Of a stretch of 64,000 nt of DNA, positions 26,122 to 36,598 are shown piece by piece. The stretch comes from Sphingomonas sp. BGYR3 (GTDB lineage Bacteria > Pseudomonadota > Alphaproteobacteria > Sphingomonadales > Sphingomonadaceae). The stretch lies in NCBI RefSeq assembly GCF_025153455.1, contig NZ_JANZNT010000001.1:1302001-1366000 (forward strand), read 5' to 3'. A program made the translations under genes and the position numbers. Under the pieces are notes generated by a model. That model did no database searches. It was not told the DNA's origin and was given only the letters and a program-made list of their open reading frames with translations. Positions within the stretch are counted from its first letter, which is position 1. Each line of letters starts with the position of its first letter.

Positions 26122-28518
26122 TCAATGGTGCAGTGCATCACCGGCCGCCGAAATCGCCGCCGGAGGCTGTGCCGCCAGCTCGTCGGCATCGCTCCAGTCG
26201 ATGGGCGACAGCCCCTCCACCAGCGCCAGCCGAAGCACTTCGTCGACGTGCCGCACCGGAATGATCTCCAGCCCCTCGCGGATGTTGGACGGGATTTCCG
26301 CCAGGTCCTTTTCATTCTCCTGCGGGATCAGCACGGTCGTGATGCCGCCGCGCAGTGCCGCCAGCAGCTTTTCCTTCAGGCCGCCGATCGGCAGCACCCG
26401 GCCGCGCAGCGTCACCTCGCCGGTCATCGCCACATCGCGGCGCACGGCCACGCCGGTCAAGGTCGAGATGATCGCGGTGACCAGTCCGATGCCCGCCGAC
26501 GGTCCGTCCTTGGGCACCGCACCTTCGGGCAAATGGACGTGAATATCCTTGCGCGCGAACAGGCTGGGCTTGATGCCAAAGCCCGGCGCACGCGCCTTGA
26601 CGAAGCTGAAGGCGGTTTCCACCGACTCCTTCATCACATCGCCCAGCTTGCCGGTCGTCTTGATCATGCCCTTGCCGCTGGCCGTCACCGCCTCGATGGT
26701 CAGCAATTCGCCGCCCACCTCGGTCCAGGCCAGGCCGGTGACCGCGCCGATCTGGTTTTCCTCCTCGCCAACGCCATGGCGATATTTCCGTACGCCGGCG
26801 AACTCGGCCAGATTGTCGGGCGTCACCGTGACGCTCTCGGCCTTACCCTCAAGGATGCGGCGCAGCGCCTTGCGCGCCAGCTTGGCGATCTCGCGTTCCA
26901 GCGTGCGGACACCCGCCTCCCGCGTGTAGTACCGGATCAGGTCCCGCAGGCCCGGCTCGGTCAGCTCGAACTCGCCCGCCTTCAACCCGTGCGCCTCGAT
27001 CTGCTTGGCGATCAGATGCCGCTGAGCGATCTCAACCTTCTCGTCCTCGGTATATCCCTCCAGCCGGATGATCTCCATCCGGTCGAGCAGCGGCTGGGGC
27101 AGGTTCAGCGAATTGGCCGTGCAGACGAACATCACATCCGACAGATCGATGTCGATCTCCAGATAATGGTCGTTGAACTTGGCATTCTGTTCGGGGTCCA
27201 GCACCTCCAGCAACGCGCTGGCCGGGTCGCCCCGGAAATCCTGGCCCAGCTTGTCGATCTCGTCGAGCAGGAACAGGGGATTGCCGGTCCCCGCCTTTTT
27301 CAGGTTCGATACGATCTTGCCGGGCAGCGATCCGATATAGGTGCGGCGATGGCCCCTGATCTCGGCCTCGTCCCTGACGCCCCCCAGCGACTGACGGATG
27401 AATTCGCGCCCCGTCGCCTTGGCGATGCTCTTGCCCAGGCTGGTCTTGCCCACGCCCGGCGGCCCAACGAGGCACAGGATCGGCCCTTTCAGCTTGTTGG
27501 TACGCGCCTGCACGGCCAGATATTCGACAATCCGGTCCTTCACCTTTTCCAGCGCGTAATGATCCTGATCCAGGACGCCCTGCGCCTCGGCAATGTCGCG
27601 CTTCAGCTTGGACTTCTTGCCCCAGGGCAGGCCCAGCAGCACGTCCAGATAATTGCGCACCACCGTCGCCTCGGCACTCATCGGCGCCATGGTCTTCAGC
27701 TTCTTCAGCTCGCTCTGCGCCTTGGCGCGCGCTTCCTTCGACAGCTTCAGCGTGGCGATCTTCTGGGTCAGGTCGGCGATCTCGTCGCCATCGCCTTCCT
27801 CGCCCTCATTGCCCAGCTCGCGCTGGATCGCCTTCAGCTGCTCGTTCAGATAATATTCGCGCTGGGTCTTCTCCATCTGCCGCTTCACGCGGCTGCGGAT
27901 CTTCTTCTCGACCTGAAGGACGCCCAGCTCGCCCTCCATGAACGCGAACACCATCTCCAGCCGCTTCTGCGGGTCCGTCTCGACCAGCAGCGCCTGCTTG
28001 TCGGCCACCTTGACCGCGATGTTCGCCGCAATCGCATCGGCCAGCCGCGATGCCTCGGTCAGTTCGGCGACCTGCACCGCCGTCTCGCTCGGCAACTTGC
28101 GGTTGAGCTTGGCGTAATTCTCGAACTGCTCGACCACCGACCGCATCAGCGCCTGCACCTCGGTGCCGTCCGCCTCACTCTCGGCCACCGGGCTGACCTG
28201 CGCGGTCAGCACGCCCTCCTGCTCCGACAATCCCTCCAGCCGCGCACGCTCGCGCCCGGCCACCAGCACGCGGACCGTGCCATCGGGCAGCTTCAGCATC
28301 TGCAGCACCTCGGCCGTGACGCCAATGTCATACAGATCGTCGCGCGCCGGATCGTCCTCGGCCGGGTCCAGCTGCGCCACCAGGAAAATGCTCTTGTCGT
28401 CGGCCATCGCCGCTTCCAGCGCGGCGACCGACTTGTCCCGACCGACGAACAGCGGCACGATCATGTGCGGAAAAACGACGATGTCGCGCAGCGGCAGGAC
28501 TGGATAAGAAGACTTCAT
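26122..28518 (-). CDS. lon: ATP-dependent protease Lon
   Basis: A 798-residue cytoplasmic AAA+ serine protease that degrades misfolded and regulatory proteins. It has a LON substrate-binding domain (about 1-200, starting [20 protein letters not shown]), an AAA+ module with Walker [13 protein letters not shown] and Walker B FLLDEIDK, and a C-terminal protease domain with catalytic Ser in [10 protein letters not shown] and Lys in [10 protein letters not shown]. The ATG at 28518 follows GGAG with 6-base spacing, which decides it over the longer upstream reading. A sigma-32-like promoter lies just upstream. Followed by hupB. Confidence 0.96.
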   Translation of the reverse strand: MKSSYPVLPLRDIVVFPHMIVPLFVGRDKSVAALEAAMADDKSIFLVAQLDPAEDDPARDDLYDIGVTAEVLQMLKLPDGTVRVLVAGRERARLEGLSEQEGVLTAQVSPVAESEADGTEVQALMRSVVEQFENYAKLNRKLPSETAVQVAELTEASRLADAIAANIAVKVADKQALLVETDPQKRLEMVFAFMEGELGVLQVEKKIRSRVKRQMEKTQREYYLNEQLKAIQRELGNEGEEGDGDEIADLTQKIATLKLSKEARAKAQSELKKLKTMAPMSAEATVVRNYLDVLLGLPWGKKSKLKRDIAEAQGVLDQDHYALEKVKDRIVEYLAVQARTNKLKGPILCLVGPPGVGKTSLGKSIAKATGREFIRQSLGGVRDEAEIRGHRRTYIGSLPGKIVSNLKKAGTGNPLFLLDEIDKLGQDFRGDPASALLEVLDPEQNAKFNDHYLEIDIDLSDVMFVCTANSLNLPQPLLDRMEIIRLEGYTEDEKVEIAQRHLIAKQIEAHGLKAGEFELTEPGLRDLIRYYTREAGVRTLEREIAKLARKALRRILEGKAESVTVTPDNLAEFAGVRKYRHGVGEEENQIGAVTGLAWTEVGGELLTIEAVTASGKGMIKTTGKLGDVMKESVETAFSFVKARAPGFGIKPSLFARKDIHVHLPEGAVPKDGPSAGIGLVTAIISTLTGVAVRRDVAMTGEVTLRGRVLPIGGLKEKLLAALRGGITTVLIPQENEKDLAEIPSNIREGLEIIPVRHVDEVLRLALVEGLSPIDWSDADELAAQPPAAISAAGDALHH

Positions 28519-28560
28519 GCAAACTCCGATCATCCCCATCGGGGACGTTTCACGACATGT

Positions 28561-28590
28561 ATATGGGGAATGTAAGCAATCCATCAATCG
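28561..28590 (-). promoter_or_regulatory. Possible heat-shock (RpoH) promoter of lon
   Basis: On the minus strand a good -10 element CCCCATAT (28568-28561) lies 14 bp after ATTGAT (28588-28583), compared with the RpoH consensus CTTGAA, 13-15 bp, CCCCATnT. The -35 differs at two bases. A transcript from here would have a leader of roughly 35 nt before the lon ATG. lon is a known heat-shock gene in many proteobacteria. Confidence 0.45.
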
Positions 28591-28696
28591 CGGGTTTTTC
28601 CGGTAACGGCGGATGGCCGCATGCGAAACGGCTTGCGTCCGCGCCCCTGGCGCGGCAGCCATCGGCATATCCGGATCATCACGGGATCATGCCTGA

Positions 28697-30445
28697 ATGC
28701 GCGCTGCCCTGCTCCTCTCCGCTGTCCTGATTATTCCGGCTGCCGCATCGGCCGACCCCGGCAACCCGCCGATCACTGCCCAGACATCCAGTTCGGGCGG
28801 GCCGCTGGACCCATCGCAGAAACGCGTCCGGCTCGACACGGTCGACCTGTCGGTCGAAGTGTTTCCCGCCAGCGAGACGATTGCCGGTGCCGCCACCCTG
28901 TCCTTTACCGCAACCGAACGCACGGACCGGATCGCGATTGACCTCGACACCAATTATCGCGTCGAGGCGGTGTCGGTCGGCGCCACCACCCTGCCCGCTT
29001 CGGCCTATGCCAATCCTGAAGGGCGCATGATGGTTCGTCTGCCCCGCGCGGTGGCAAAGGGCGCCTCCTTCGCCGTCACCATCCGTTACGCTGGCAAGCC
29101 GCACGTCGCCGTCCGCCCGCCATGGGACGGCGGATGGACCTGGGCAAAGACACCGGATGGCAAGCCGTGGGTCGCGACGTCGGTCCAGATGGAGGGGTGC
29201 GACCTCATCTGGCCGTGCATCGACCATCCCACCTACGAACCGGCAACGATGAAGATCGCCATCACCGTGCCTGCGGGGCTGAAGGCACCGTCGAACGGGG
29301 TGCTGAAGGGGGTCGACACGCTGGCCGACGGCCGCACCACCTGGCGATGGGAGGCGCGCGATCCGACACTGTATGGCGTCGCCATCAACGTCGGCCCGTA
29401 TGAAGAGATCAGCGGCACGTACCGAAGCCGGTTCGGCAACACCATTCCGATGTATTTCTGGCACCTGCCGCGCAGCGACGACAAGCCGCAAAAGCTGTTC
29501 GCGGAGTTCGCCCCCACCCTCGATTTCTTCGAAACGATGATCGGCCCCTATCCGTTCGCCGACCAGAAGCTCGGCGTCGTCGAAACCCCACACAAGGGCA
29601 TGGAGCATCAATCCATCAATGCCTATGGCAACGACTATGCAAAGACCGTCTGGGGCTTTGACGACCTGTTCCAGCACGAATTTGCCCATGAATGGTTCGC
29701 CAATCAGCTGACCGTGCCCGACTGGGACGACTTCTGGCTGCACGAGGGGACGGGCAGTTACATGCAGCCCCTGTATGTGCAGTGGCGACAGGGCGATGCC
29801 GGCTATATCGCGCACATGCTGGGTTCGGTCGCGCGCATCTACAACCGCGCGCCGATCGTCGCGGGCAAACCGCAATCGGCAGAGGACGTCTATAATTCCG
29901 AAGCGCGCCGGGGCAGCGACATTTATGTGAAGGGCAGCTGGACGCTGCACACGCTGCGGGGACTGATCGGGGACAAGGCGTTCTTCGACGCGCTGCGGCT
30001 CGCCATCTATGGCCGCACCGATCCGAAACCCGGCAATTTCAAACCCGTCTATCGCACCACGCCGGAGTTCATCGGGTTCGTCAATCAGACCAGCGGCGGC
30101 ACCTATGACTGGTTCTTCGACGTGTATCTGCGCTCTGCCGCGCTACCCCGCCTGATCGAACAGCGCAAGGGCGGGATGCTGTCGCTTCAGTGGACGACCG
30201 AAGGGAACAAGCCCTTTCCGATGCCAATCGACGTGTCGGTGGATGGGAAGGTGACGCGCGTGGCCATGACGGACGGACGCGGCTCCATTGCCGTGCCGGA
30301 CGGGGCGCATGTCGTCATCGACCCAATGTCGCGCGTGCTGCGCCACACCGAAGCGGTCAGCGCGTTCGGCGACTGGAGCGAGGCGCGGTTCAAGGCGCAA
30401 CAGGACGCGGCAAAGGCTGCGGAAAAGGCAAAGGCAGCGCAGTGA
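28697..30445 (+). CDS. Secreted M1-family zinc aminopeptidase (first of two)
   Basis: A 582-residue periplasmic metallopeptidase with a signal peptide (MRAALLLSAVLIIPAAASA). An N-terminal beta-sandwich (about 45-210) precedes the catalytic domain with zinc motif HEFAHEW (H327, E328, H331) and the third ligand Glu350 in DFWLHEG. The substrate-binding GAMEN motif of M1 enzymes appears as GMEHQ. The C-terminal ARM-type domain of long M1 enzymes is absent and replaced by a short beta segment and an Ala/Lys-rich tail. It probably trims peptides in the periplasm. It is coupled by a GTGA overlap to a paralogue downstream. Confidence 0.88.
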   Translation: MRAALLLSAVLIIPAAASADPGNPPITAQTSSSGGPLDPSQKRVRLDTVDLSVEVFPASETIAGAATLSFTATERTDRIAIDLDTNYRVEAVSVGATTLPASAYANPEGRMMVRLPRAVAKGASFAVTIRYAGKPHVAVRPPWDGGWTWAKTPDGKPWVATSVQMEGCDLIWPCIDHPTYEPATMKIAITVPAGLKAPSNGVLKGVDTLADGRTTWRWEARDPTLYGVAINVGPYEEISGTYRSRFGNTIPMYFWHLPRSDDKPQKLFAEFAPTLDFFETMIGPYPFADQKLGVVETPHKGMEHQSINAYGNDYAKTVWGFDDLFQHEFAHEWFANQLTVPDWDDFWLHEGTGSYMQPLYVQWRQGDAGYIAHMLGSVARIYNRAPIVAGKPQSAEDVYNSEARRGSDIYVKGSWTLHTLRGLIGDKAFFDALRLAIYGRTDPKPGNFKPVYRTTPEFIGFVNQTSGGTYDWFFDVYLRSAALPRLIEQRKGGMLSLQWTTEGNKPFPMPIDVSVDGKVTRVAMTDGRGSIAVPDGAHVVIDPMSRVLRHTEAVSAFGDWSEARFKAQQDAAKAAEKAKAAQ

Positions 30446-32157
30446 CCCGTTTCTGGCAAGGGTCCGCGGCGGCCGTATCGGCACTAATGCTGGCGGCGAT
30501 CCCGCCGGTGCAGGCGGGCGAGCCAGCGGACTCGCCCATCACGGCGCAGACGATGCGGTCGGGGGGACAGCAACCGGCGGAGCAGGCGGCGCTGCGCCTG
30601 CGCCACCTCGACCTCAGCATTGCCGTGACGCCGGAGGCAAAGGGAATGAGCGGGGTTGCCGAACTGACGCTGGAAGCGCAGCGGCCGGTATCGCGCCTGC
30701 TCCTCGATCTCGACACCAATCTGGCGGTCAGCGCCGTGCGGATCGACGGCGCCGAACTGGCCGCCGGACGCTGGCGCAATCACGACGGGCGGCTCACCAT
30801 CGACCTGCCCGCCCGGACGACGGCGGGTCAGACGATCAAGGCCTATATCGTCTATGCCGGCACACCCCATGTCGCGGCCAATCCGCCCTGGGACGATGGC
30901 TGGGTATGGGCGCGATCGCCCGATGGCCAGCCCTGGATCGCCACCACGGCACAGGGATATGGCTGCGACCTGATCTGGCCGTGCATCGACCATCCGTCGG
31001 GTGAGGTTGCGGATGCCGATATCCGCATCACCGTGCCGTCGCCGCTGGTCGCCCTGTCCAATGGCCGGGCGATGGGCGTGGTGCAGGCGACCGGCGGCGC
31101 GCGAACCTTTCACTGGCGGTCGGGGCCGATCAATCCCTATCTCATCACGATCAATATCGGCGCCTATGCGGAACTGAAGGGCGATTATGCCAGCCGCTTC
31201 GGCAACCGGGTGCCGCTGCACTATTGGCATCTGGGCCGCACGGCAGAGGCAATGGGCCTGTTCGCCGAATTCGCCCCGACGCTGGACTTCTTTGAAAGCG
31301 TGATCGGCCCGTTCCCCTTTGCCGACCAGAAGCTGGGGGTGGTTCAGACGCCCTATCTCGGCATGGAGCATCAGACGCTCAACGGATATGGCAACGATTA
31401 TAAACCGTCGGTCGAGGGGTTCGACTGGCTGTTCCACCATGAACTGGGCCATGAATGGTTCGGCAATCAGATGACGGCCGCCGACTGGGACGATTTCTGG
31501 CTCCACGAAGGCTATGGCCAGTACATGCAGCCGCTTTACGGCCGCTGGCGAGAGGGCGAGGCCCGCTATGCCGCGATGATGGCTGAACAGCGGCTGCGCA
31601 TCGCCAACAAATCACCCATCGTTTCCGGCCGCACCCGCACGGCGGAAGAGGTGTATGAGGCAAAGCTGGGCGGGCCCGGCGTCGACATCTATTTCAAGGG
31701 CAGCTGGGTGCTGCACACGCTGCGCAGCCTGATCGGGGACACGGCCTTTTTCGATGCGACGCGGCGGCTGGTCTATGGCCGACCCGATCCGCGCCCCGGC
31801 AATTTCGCGCCCCGCTTTGCCACGACTGCGGAGTTCGAGCGGCTGATGACCGAGGCGTCGGGCCAGCGGCTCGACTGGTTCTTCGACGTCTATCTGCGCC
31901 AGGCCGCCCTGCCCCGGCTGATCGAGCAGCGATCCGCCAACGGCCTTCGCCTGACGTGGAGGGCACCGGGCGGCCGGCCCTTTCCCCTGCCGGTCGAGGT
32001 GTCGGTGGACGGCGTGGTTCAGCGGGTGGCGATGACCGGCGGCAGCGGCTTTGTCCCCGCACCGGCGGGCGCGCACCTGATCGTCGATCCCAATGCCCGC
32101 GTGCTGCGCCAATCGGACGCGATCGACCGGGTTCAGGCGGGCGCTATGGCACAATGA
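30442..32157 (+). CDS. Secreted M1-family zinc aminopeptidase (second of two)
   Basis: A 571-residue paralogue of the preceding gene, starting at a GTG that overlaps its stop. It has a signal peptide (to about residue 27, PPVQA), the same order of domains, zinc motif HELGHEW (H333, E334, H337) with Glu356 in DFWLHEG, and GMEHQ. Shared blocks such as GCDLIWPCIDHP and EFAPTLDFFE show a tandem duplication. Both catalytic sets are intact, so divergence in substrate preference is likely. The 3' end overlaps the convergent antiporter gene by 14 bases. Confidence 0.88.
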   Translation: MTRFWQGSAAAVSALMLAAIPPVQAGEPADSPITAQTMRSGGQQPAEQAALRLRHLDLSIAVTPEAKGMSGVAELTLEAQRPVSRLLLDLDTNLAVSAVRIDGAELAAGRWRNHDGRLTIDLPARTTAGQTIKAYIVYAGTPHVAANPPWDDGWVWARSPDGQPWIATTAQGYGCDLIWPCIDHPSGEVADADIRITVPSPLVALSNGRAMGVVQATGGARTFHWRSGPINPYLITINIGAYAELKGDYASRFGNRVPLHYWHLGRTAEAMGLFAEFAPTLDFFESVIGPFPFADQKLGVVQTPYLGMEHQTLNGYGNDYKPSVEGFDWLFHHELGHEWFGNQMTAADWDDFWLHEGYGQYMQPLYGRWREGEARYAAMMAEQRLRIANKSPIVSGRTRTAEEVYEAKLGGPGVDIYFKGSWVLHTLRSLIGDTAFFDATRRLVYGRPDPRPGNFAPRFATTAEFERLMTEASGQRLDWFFDVYLRQAALPRLIEQRSANGLRLTWRAPGGRPFPLPVEVSVDGVVQRVAMTGGSGFVPAPAGAHLIVDPNARVLRQSDAIDRVQAGAMAQ

Positions 32158-33292
32158 TCGTGAACAGATAGGCCGCGAACAGCACGAGGTGCACCGCCCC
32201 CTGCAACACTGTGGTGCGCCCGTTGCCCAGCGACAGCACCGCGACGACCAGCGACAGGCCAAGCAGCGCGACGTGCTTCGGCTCGATCCCCAGCGCCAGC
32301 GGGATATCCAGCGCCAGCGCCGCGATCACCACAACCGGGATGGTCAGGCCGATGGTCGCCAGCGCCGATCCCAGCGCCAGGTTGAGGCTGGTCTGCAACC
32401 GGTTGCGCCGCGCCGCGCGCATCGCCGCCAGGCTTTCGGGGGCCAGCACCAGCGCCGCAATCGCCACGCCGACCAGCGCCAGCGGCAGGCCCAGCGCGCC
32501 GATCCCCGCCTCCAGCGCCGGGGCAAGCTGCTTGGCCAGCAGCACCACGGCGACCAGCGCGATGATCAGCACGCCAAACGCCATCCATGCCGACCGCGCC
32601 AATGGCGGCTCCGCATGGGCATCTTTGGGCAGGTCGCCGGGCGCATCGGGCAGGAAATAGTCGCGGTGCCGCACCGTCTGGACCAGCACGAACACGCCAT
32701 ACAGGACCAGCGAGGCAATGGCGGCAAAGATCATCTGCGACGGCGCATAATAGGGGCCGCTCAGCGTCGATGTGTAATTGGGCATGACCAGCGTCAGCAC
32801 CGCCAGCGCGGCCAGCACGCACAGGGCGGCACTCACGCCGCGCAGCGCGAACCGCTGCTCATGATGGCGCACCCCGCCGACCAGCAGACAGATGCCGACA
32901 ATGCCATTCAGGATGATCATGATCGCGGCGAATACCGTATCGCGGGCCAGCGCCGACGCATTGCCGTTATCCGACAGCATCAGCGACACGATCAGCGACA
33001 CCTCGATCACCGTCACCGATACGGCCAGCACCAGCGTCCCGAACGGCTCACCCACCCGGTGCGCCACGACCTCGGCATGATGGACCGCCGCGATCACTGC
33101 GCCGCCCAGCACGATGGCTGCCGCCGCAATGCCGATCCCGCCCAGCTTTGCCGCACCGATCAGTACCATCAGCACGCCGATCACCGGAAATGCGATGGAC
33201 CAGACAGGCAGGATGGATAGATCGATCAGCGCGCGATCAATGCCCGCGCCTGACCCCTTATCAGGATGATGCTGTTCCGGTGATGCTGGCAT
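32144..33292 (-). CDS. chaA: ChaA-type calcium/sodium:proton antiporter
   Basis: A 382-residue inner-membrane protein of the Ca2+/cation antiporter superfamily with about eleven helices. The two alpha repeats are visible: HRVGEPFGTLVLAVSVTVIE in the first half and LAPESLAAMRAARRNRLQT in the second, each with the key acidic residue, separated by a hydrophilic loop (about 215-233). ChaA members exchange Na+, Ca2+ or K+ for protons at high pH or high salt. The exact ion is not readable from sequence. Convergent with the M1 pair. Confidence 0.85.
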   Translation of the reverse strand: MPASPEQHHPDKGSGAGIDRALIDLSILPVWSIAFPVIGVLMVLIGAAKLGGIGIAAAAIVLGGAVIAAVHHAEVVAHRVGEPFGTLVLAVSVTVIEVSLIVSLMLSDNGNASALARDTVFAAIMIILNGIVGICLLVGGVRHHEQRFALRGVSAALCVLAALAVLTLVMPNYTSTLSGPYYAPSQMIFAAIASLVLYGVFVLVQTVRHRDYFLPDAPGDLPKDAHAEPPLARSAWMAFGVLIIALVAVVLLAKQLAPALEAGIGALGLPLALVGVAIAALVLAPESLAAMRAARRNRLQTSLNLALGSALATIGLTIPVVVIAALALDIPLALGIEPKHVALLGLSLVVAVLSLGNGRTTVLQGAVHLVLFAAYLFTIIVP

Positions 33293-33379
33293 TGGCTCCC
33301 CTGTGGCTGCTTTATCCCAAGCGCATCGGGGGCCCGATCGTTCCTGCGGTGCCGTGATATCCGGCCGGTTCTCCTGCGA

Positions 33380-34261
33380 TCAGGCGGACAGCGTCATTCC
33401 CGCCGTTTCGCGGATGCAGTCGCGCCCGGCCCGTTTTGCCGCATAGAGCGCGGCATCCACGCGCAGCAGCGCGGCTTCGTGCGGATGGCCCGCGACCCAT
33501 GGAGTCAGGCCGGCGGAAAAGGTGATGGCGCATCCGCCGATTGCCGCAACCGGCTCCATCCGGCTTTCACCGGCCAACCGGTCGATGATCGCGCGGGCAT
33601 CGCCCATCGTTGTGGCGGGCAGAAAGATCAGGAACTCCTCTCCGCCCCAGCGCGCGATCACATCGCCGCGCCGCAGCCCCGCGATCAGCCGCTGGGCGAA
33701 CAACCGCAGCACATGATCCCCCGCGCCATGGCCGTGATCGTCGTTGATCGCCTTGAAATGATCGATGTCGATCAGCGCCAGCGTGCCGCCCGGCCGCTCC
33801 TCCTCGCCCTCGCCCCCTTCGATCAGCGCATGAAAGCCGCGCCGGTTGAGCAGGCCGGTCAGCGCATCGCGATTGGCCGCCTCGCCCAGTTCGCGCATCC
33901 GCTCGCCCGCGCTGGTCGCGGCCCGGTTCACGCTGGCGATCAGCGCGCCCATCAGGTCGCGGCTGTCCATCTGGTCCAGCGGCGCGGCCTTGCCATCGCT
34001 CATCGCCCGCAACGCGCGGGCGCTGGCCCGCACGGGCTGGAGCAGCGCATTGATCGCCGCCAGGCTGAATGCCGTGCCGGCCAGCATCGCGATCAGGACG
34101 ACGATCACCGGGGTCCATCCGATCGCCCCGCGCCACGCCTCCCACCCGATCAGCGCGAACAGCGGCACGTGCGTGCCGACAAAGCAGATGGCGAACATCC
34201 TGAGGCGCAGGCTGTTGGGGAACAGAAATCGGGTCGCACGATAAAAACGCATCGTCGGCAT
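33380..34261 (-). CDS. Membrane-bound GGDEF diguanylate cyclase
   Basis: A 293-residue protein with two N-terminal membrane helices (about 22-40 and 48-70), a HAMP-like linker, and a GGDEF domain (about 130-290). The active site reads GGEEF, and an RxxD inhibitory site (RRGD) sits exactly five residues before it, so the enzyme should make cyclic di-GMP and be feedback-inhibited. No separate sensor domain is seen; the short periplasmic loop may sense signals. Either of two early ATGs could be the start. Confidence 0.9.
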   Translation of the reverse strand: MPTMRFYRATRFLFPNSLRLRMFAICFVGTHVPLFALIGWEAWRGAIGWTPVIVVLIAMLAGTAFSLAAINALLQPVRASARALRAMSDGKAAPLDQMDSRDLMGALIASVNRAATSAGERMRELGEAANRDALTGLLNRRGFHALIEGGEGEEERPGGTLALIDIDHFKAINDDHGHGAGDHVLRLFAQRLIAGLRRGDVIARWGGEEFLIFLPATTMGDARAIIDRLAGESRMEPVAAIGGCAITFSAGLTPWVAGHPHEAALLRVDAALYAAKRAGRDCIRETAGMTLSA

Positions 34262-34397
34262 CCGGGAAACAACAGGGGGCGTTCAGGGGTGCCGGTCATT
34301 GGTAACCGAAACATTGACGGACATGGTTAAGCCATCCGCCCGTCCGGCCACCGGTTGCCGCCATGCGGGGGGCCGTTGCGCCGCCCGCGGATCGCAC

Positions 34398-34433
34398 AAA
34401 CGAAAACGGGCCAGCCCATGGGGGCCGGCCCGT
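34398..34433 (-). terminator. Rho-independent terminator of clpX
   Basis: On the minus strand ACGGGCC pairs with GGCCCGT, with an inner GCCC/GGGC stem, followed by TTTTCGTTT. It starts 24 bp after the clpX stop. Confidence 0.85.
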
Positions 34434-34457
34434 CTGTTTCATCGGGTGACGCGCCCG

Positions 34458-35726
<1,269 letters not shown>

Positions 35727-35845
35727 AACGTCCATCCTTCGCACGCATCGGCGGGCGCTTGTCCACCCGCCATCCTACACTGACGGGACCATCCGGCAAT
35801 CGCCTAATTAGCTTGGCCGGTAACGCCGGTCCGATGGACAGGGGG

Positions 35846-36487
35846 TTAGGCACCCCCCGTCGCACCCTCCTCGGCCGGCTGGGGCCGCTTGTCGTACACC
35901 TGATCGACCAGGCCGAACGCCTTGGCCTCTTCGGCTTCCAGAAACGTGTCGCGGTCCATCGCACGCTCGATCTCTTCCAGCGGCTTGCCGGTATATTTTG
36001 CGTACAGATCGTTCATCCGGCGGCGGATCCGCAGGATTTCCTTGGCCTGGATTTCGATGTCCGAAGCCATGCCCTGCGCGCCGCCCGACGGCTGGTGTAC
36101 CATGATCCGGGCGTTGGTCAGCGCAACGCGCATCCCCGGCTCGCCGCTGGCCAGCAGGAAACTGCCCATCGATGCCGCCTGCCCGATGCACACCGTGCCG
36201 ACGCGCGGGCGGATGTAATGCATGGTGTCGTGGATCGCCATGCCGGCCGTCACCACGCCGCCCGGCGAGTTTATGTACAGCCAGATGTCCTTTTTCGGAT
36301 TTTCCGACTCGAGAAACAGCAGCTGCGCCACAATCAGCGAAGCCATGCCGTCTTCGACCGGCCCGTTCACGAACACGATCCGTTCCCGCAACAGGCGGGA
36401 AAAGATGTCGAAGCTGCGCTCGCCGCGGCTCGACTGTTCGATAACGATGGGAACCAGGGCATTCATGGGGTCGAAGGTGTCGTTCAT
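35846..36487 (-). CDS. clpP: ATP-dependent Clp protease proteolytic subunit ClpP
   Basis: A 213-residue serine protease that forms the double-heptamer chamber of ClpXP/ClpAP. The catalytic Ser lies in [11 protein letters not shown], the His in MVHQPSGG, and the Asp in the region [11 protein letters not shown]. The oxyanion segment [10 protein letters not shown] is intact. Upstream lie a hairpin and a possible heat-shock promoter. Confidence 0.96.
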   Translation of the reverse strand: MNDTFDPMNALVPIVIEQSSRGERSFDIFSRLLRERIVFVNGPVEDGMASLIVAQLLFLESENPKKDIWLYINSPGGVVTAGMAIHDTMHYIRPRVGTVCIGQAASMGSFLLASGEPGMRVALTNARIMVHQPSGGAQGMASDIEIQAKEILRIRRRMNDLYAKYTGKPLEEIERAMDRDTFLEAEEAKAFGLVDQVYDKRPQPAEEGATGGA

Positions 36488-36494
36488 AAAATCC

Positions 36495-36545
36495 CGCTCA
36501 GGAAATTGAGCGACCTACATCGGCCCTGCCCGTGCCAAGCGCAAG
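36495..36545 (-). promoter_or_regulatory. Possible heat-shock promoter and leader hairpin of clpP
   Basis: On the minus strand CTTGCG (36545-36540) and CCGATGTA (36523-36516) resemble RpoH elements with a 16-bp spacer, slightly long. Just downstream a perfect inverted repeat CGCTCA/TGAGCG (36495-36512) would form a small hairpin in the leader, 7 bases before the clpP start. Both assignments are tentative. Confidence 0.3.
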
Positions 36546-36598
36546 AGGGCAAGCTTTCGTCAACCATATCGCAACACCGCCTGGCCTAAACCGGCGCC

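Noticed and set aside
26056..28575. 839-codon plus-strand frame opposite lon
   Set aside because: Composition rich in His, Gln, Asp and Arg with no family motif, fully antisense to an intact Lon protease.
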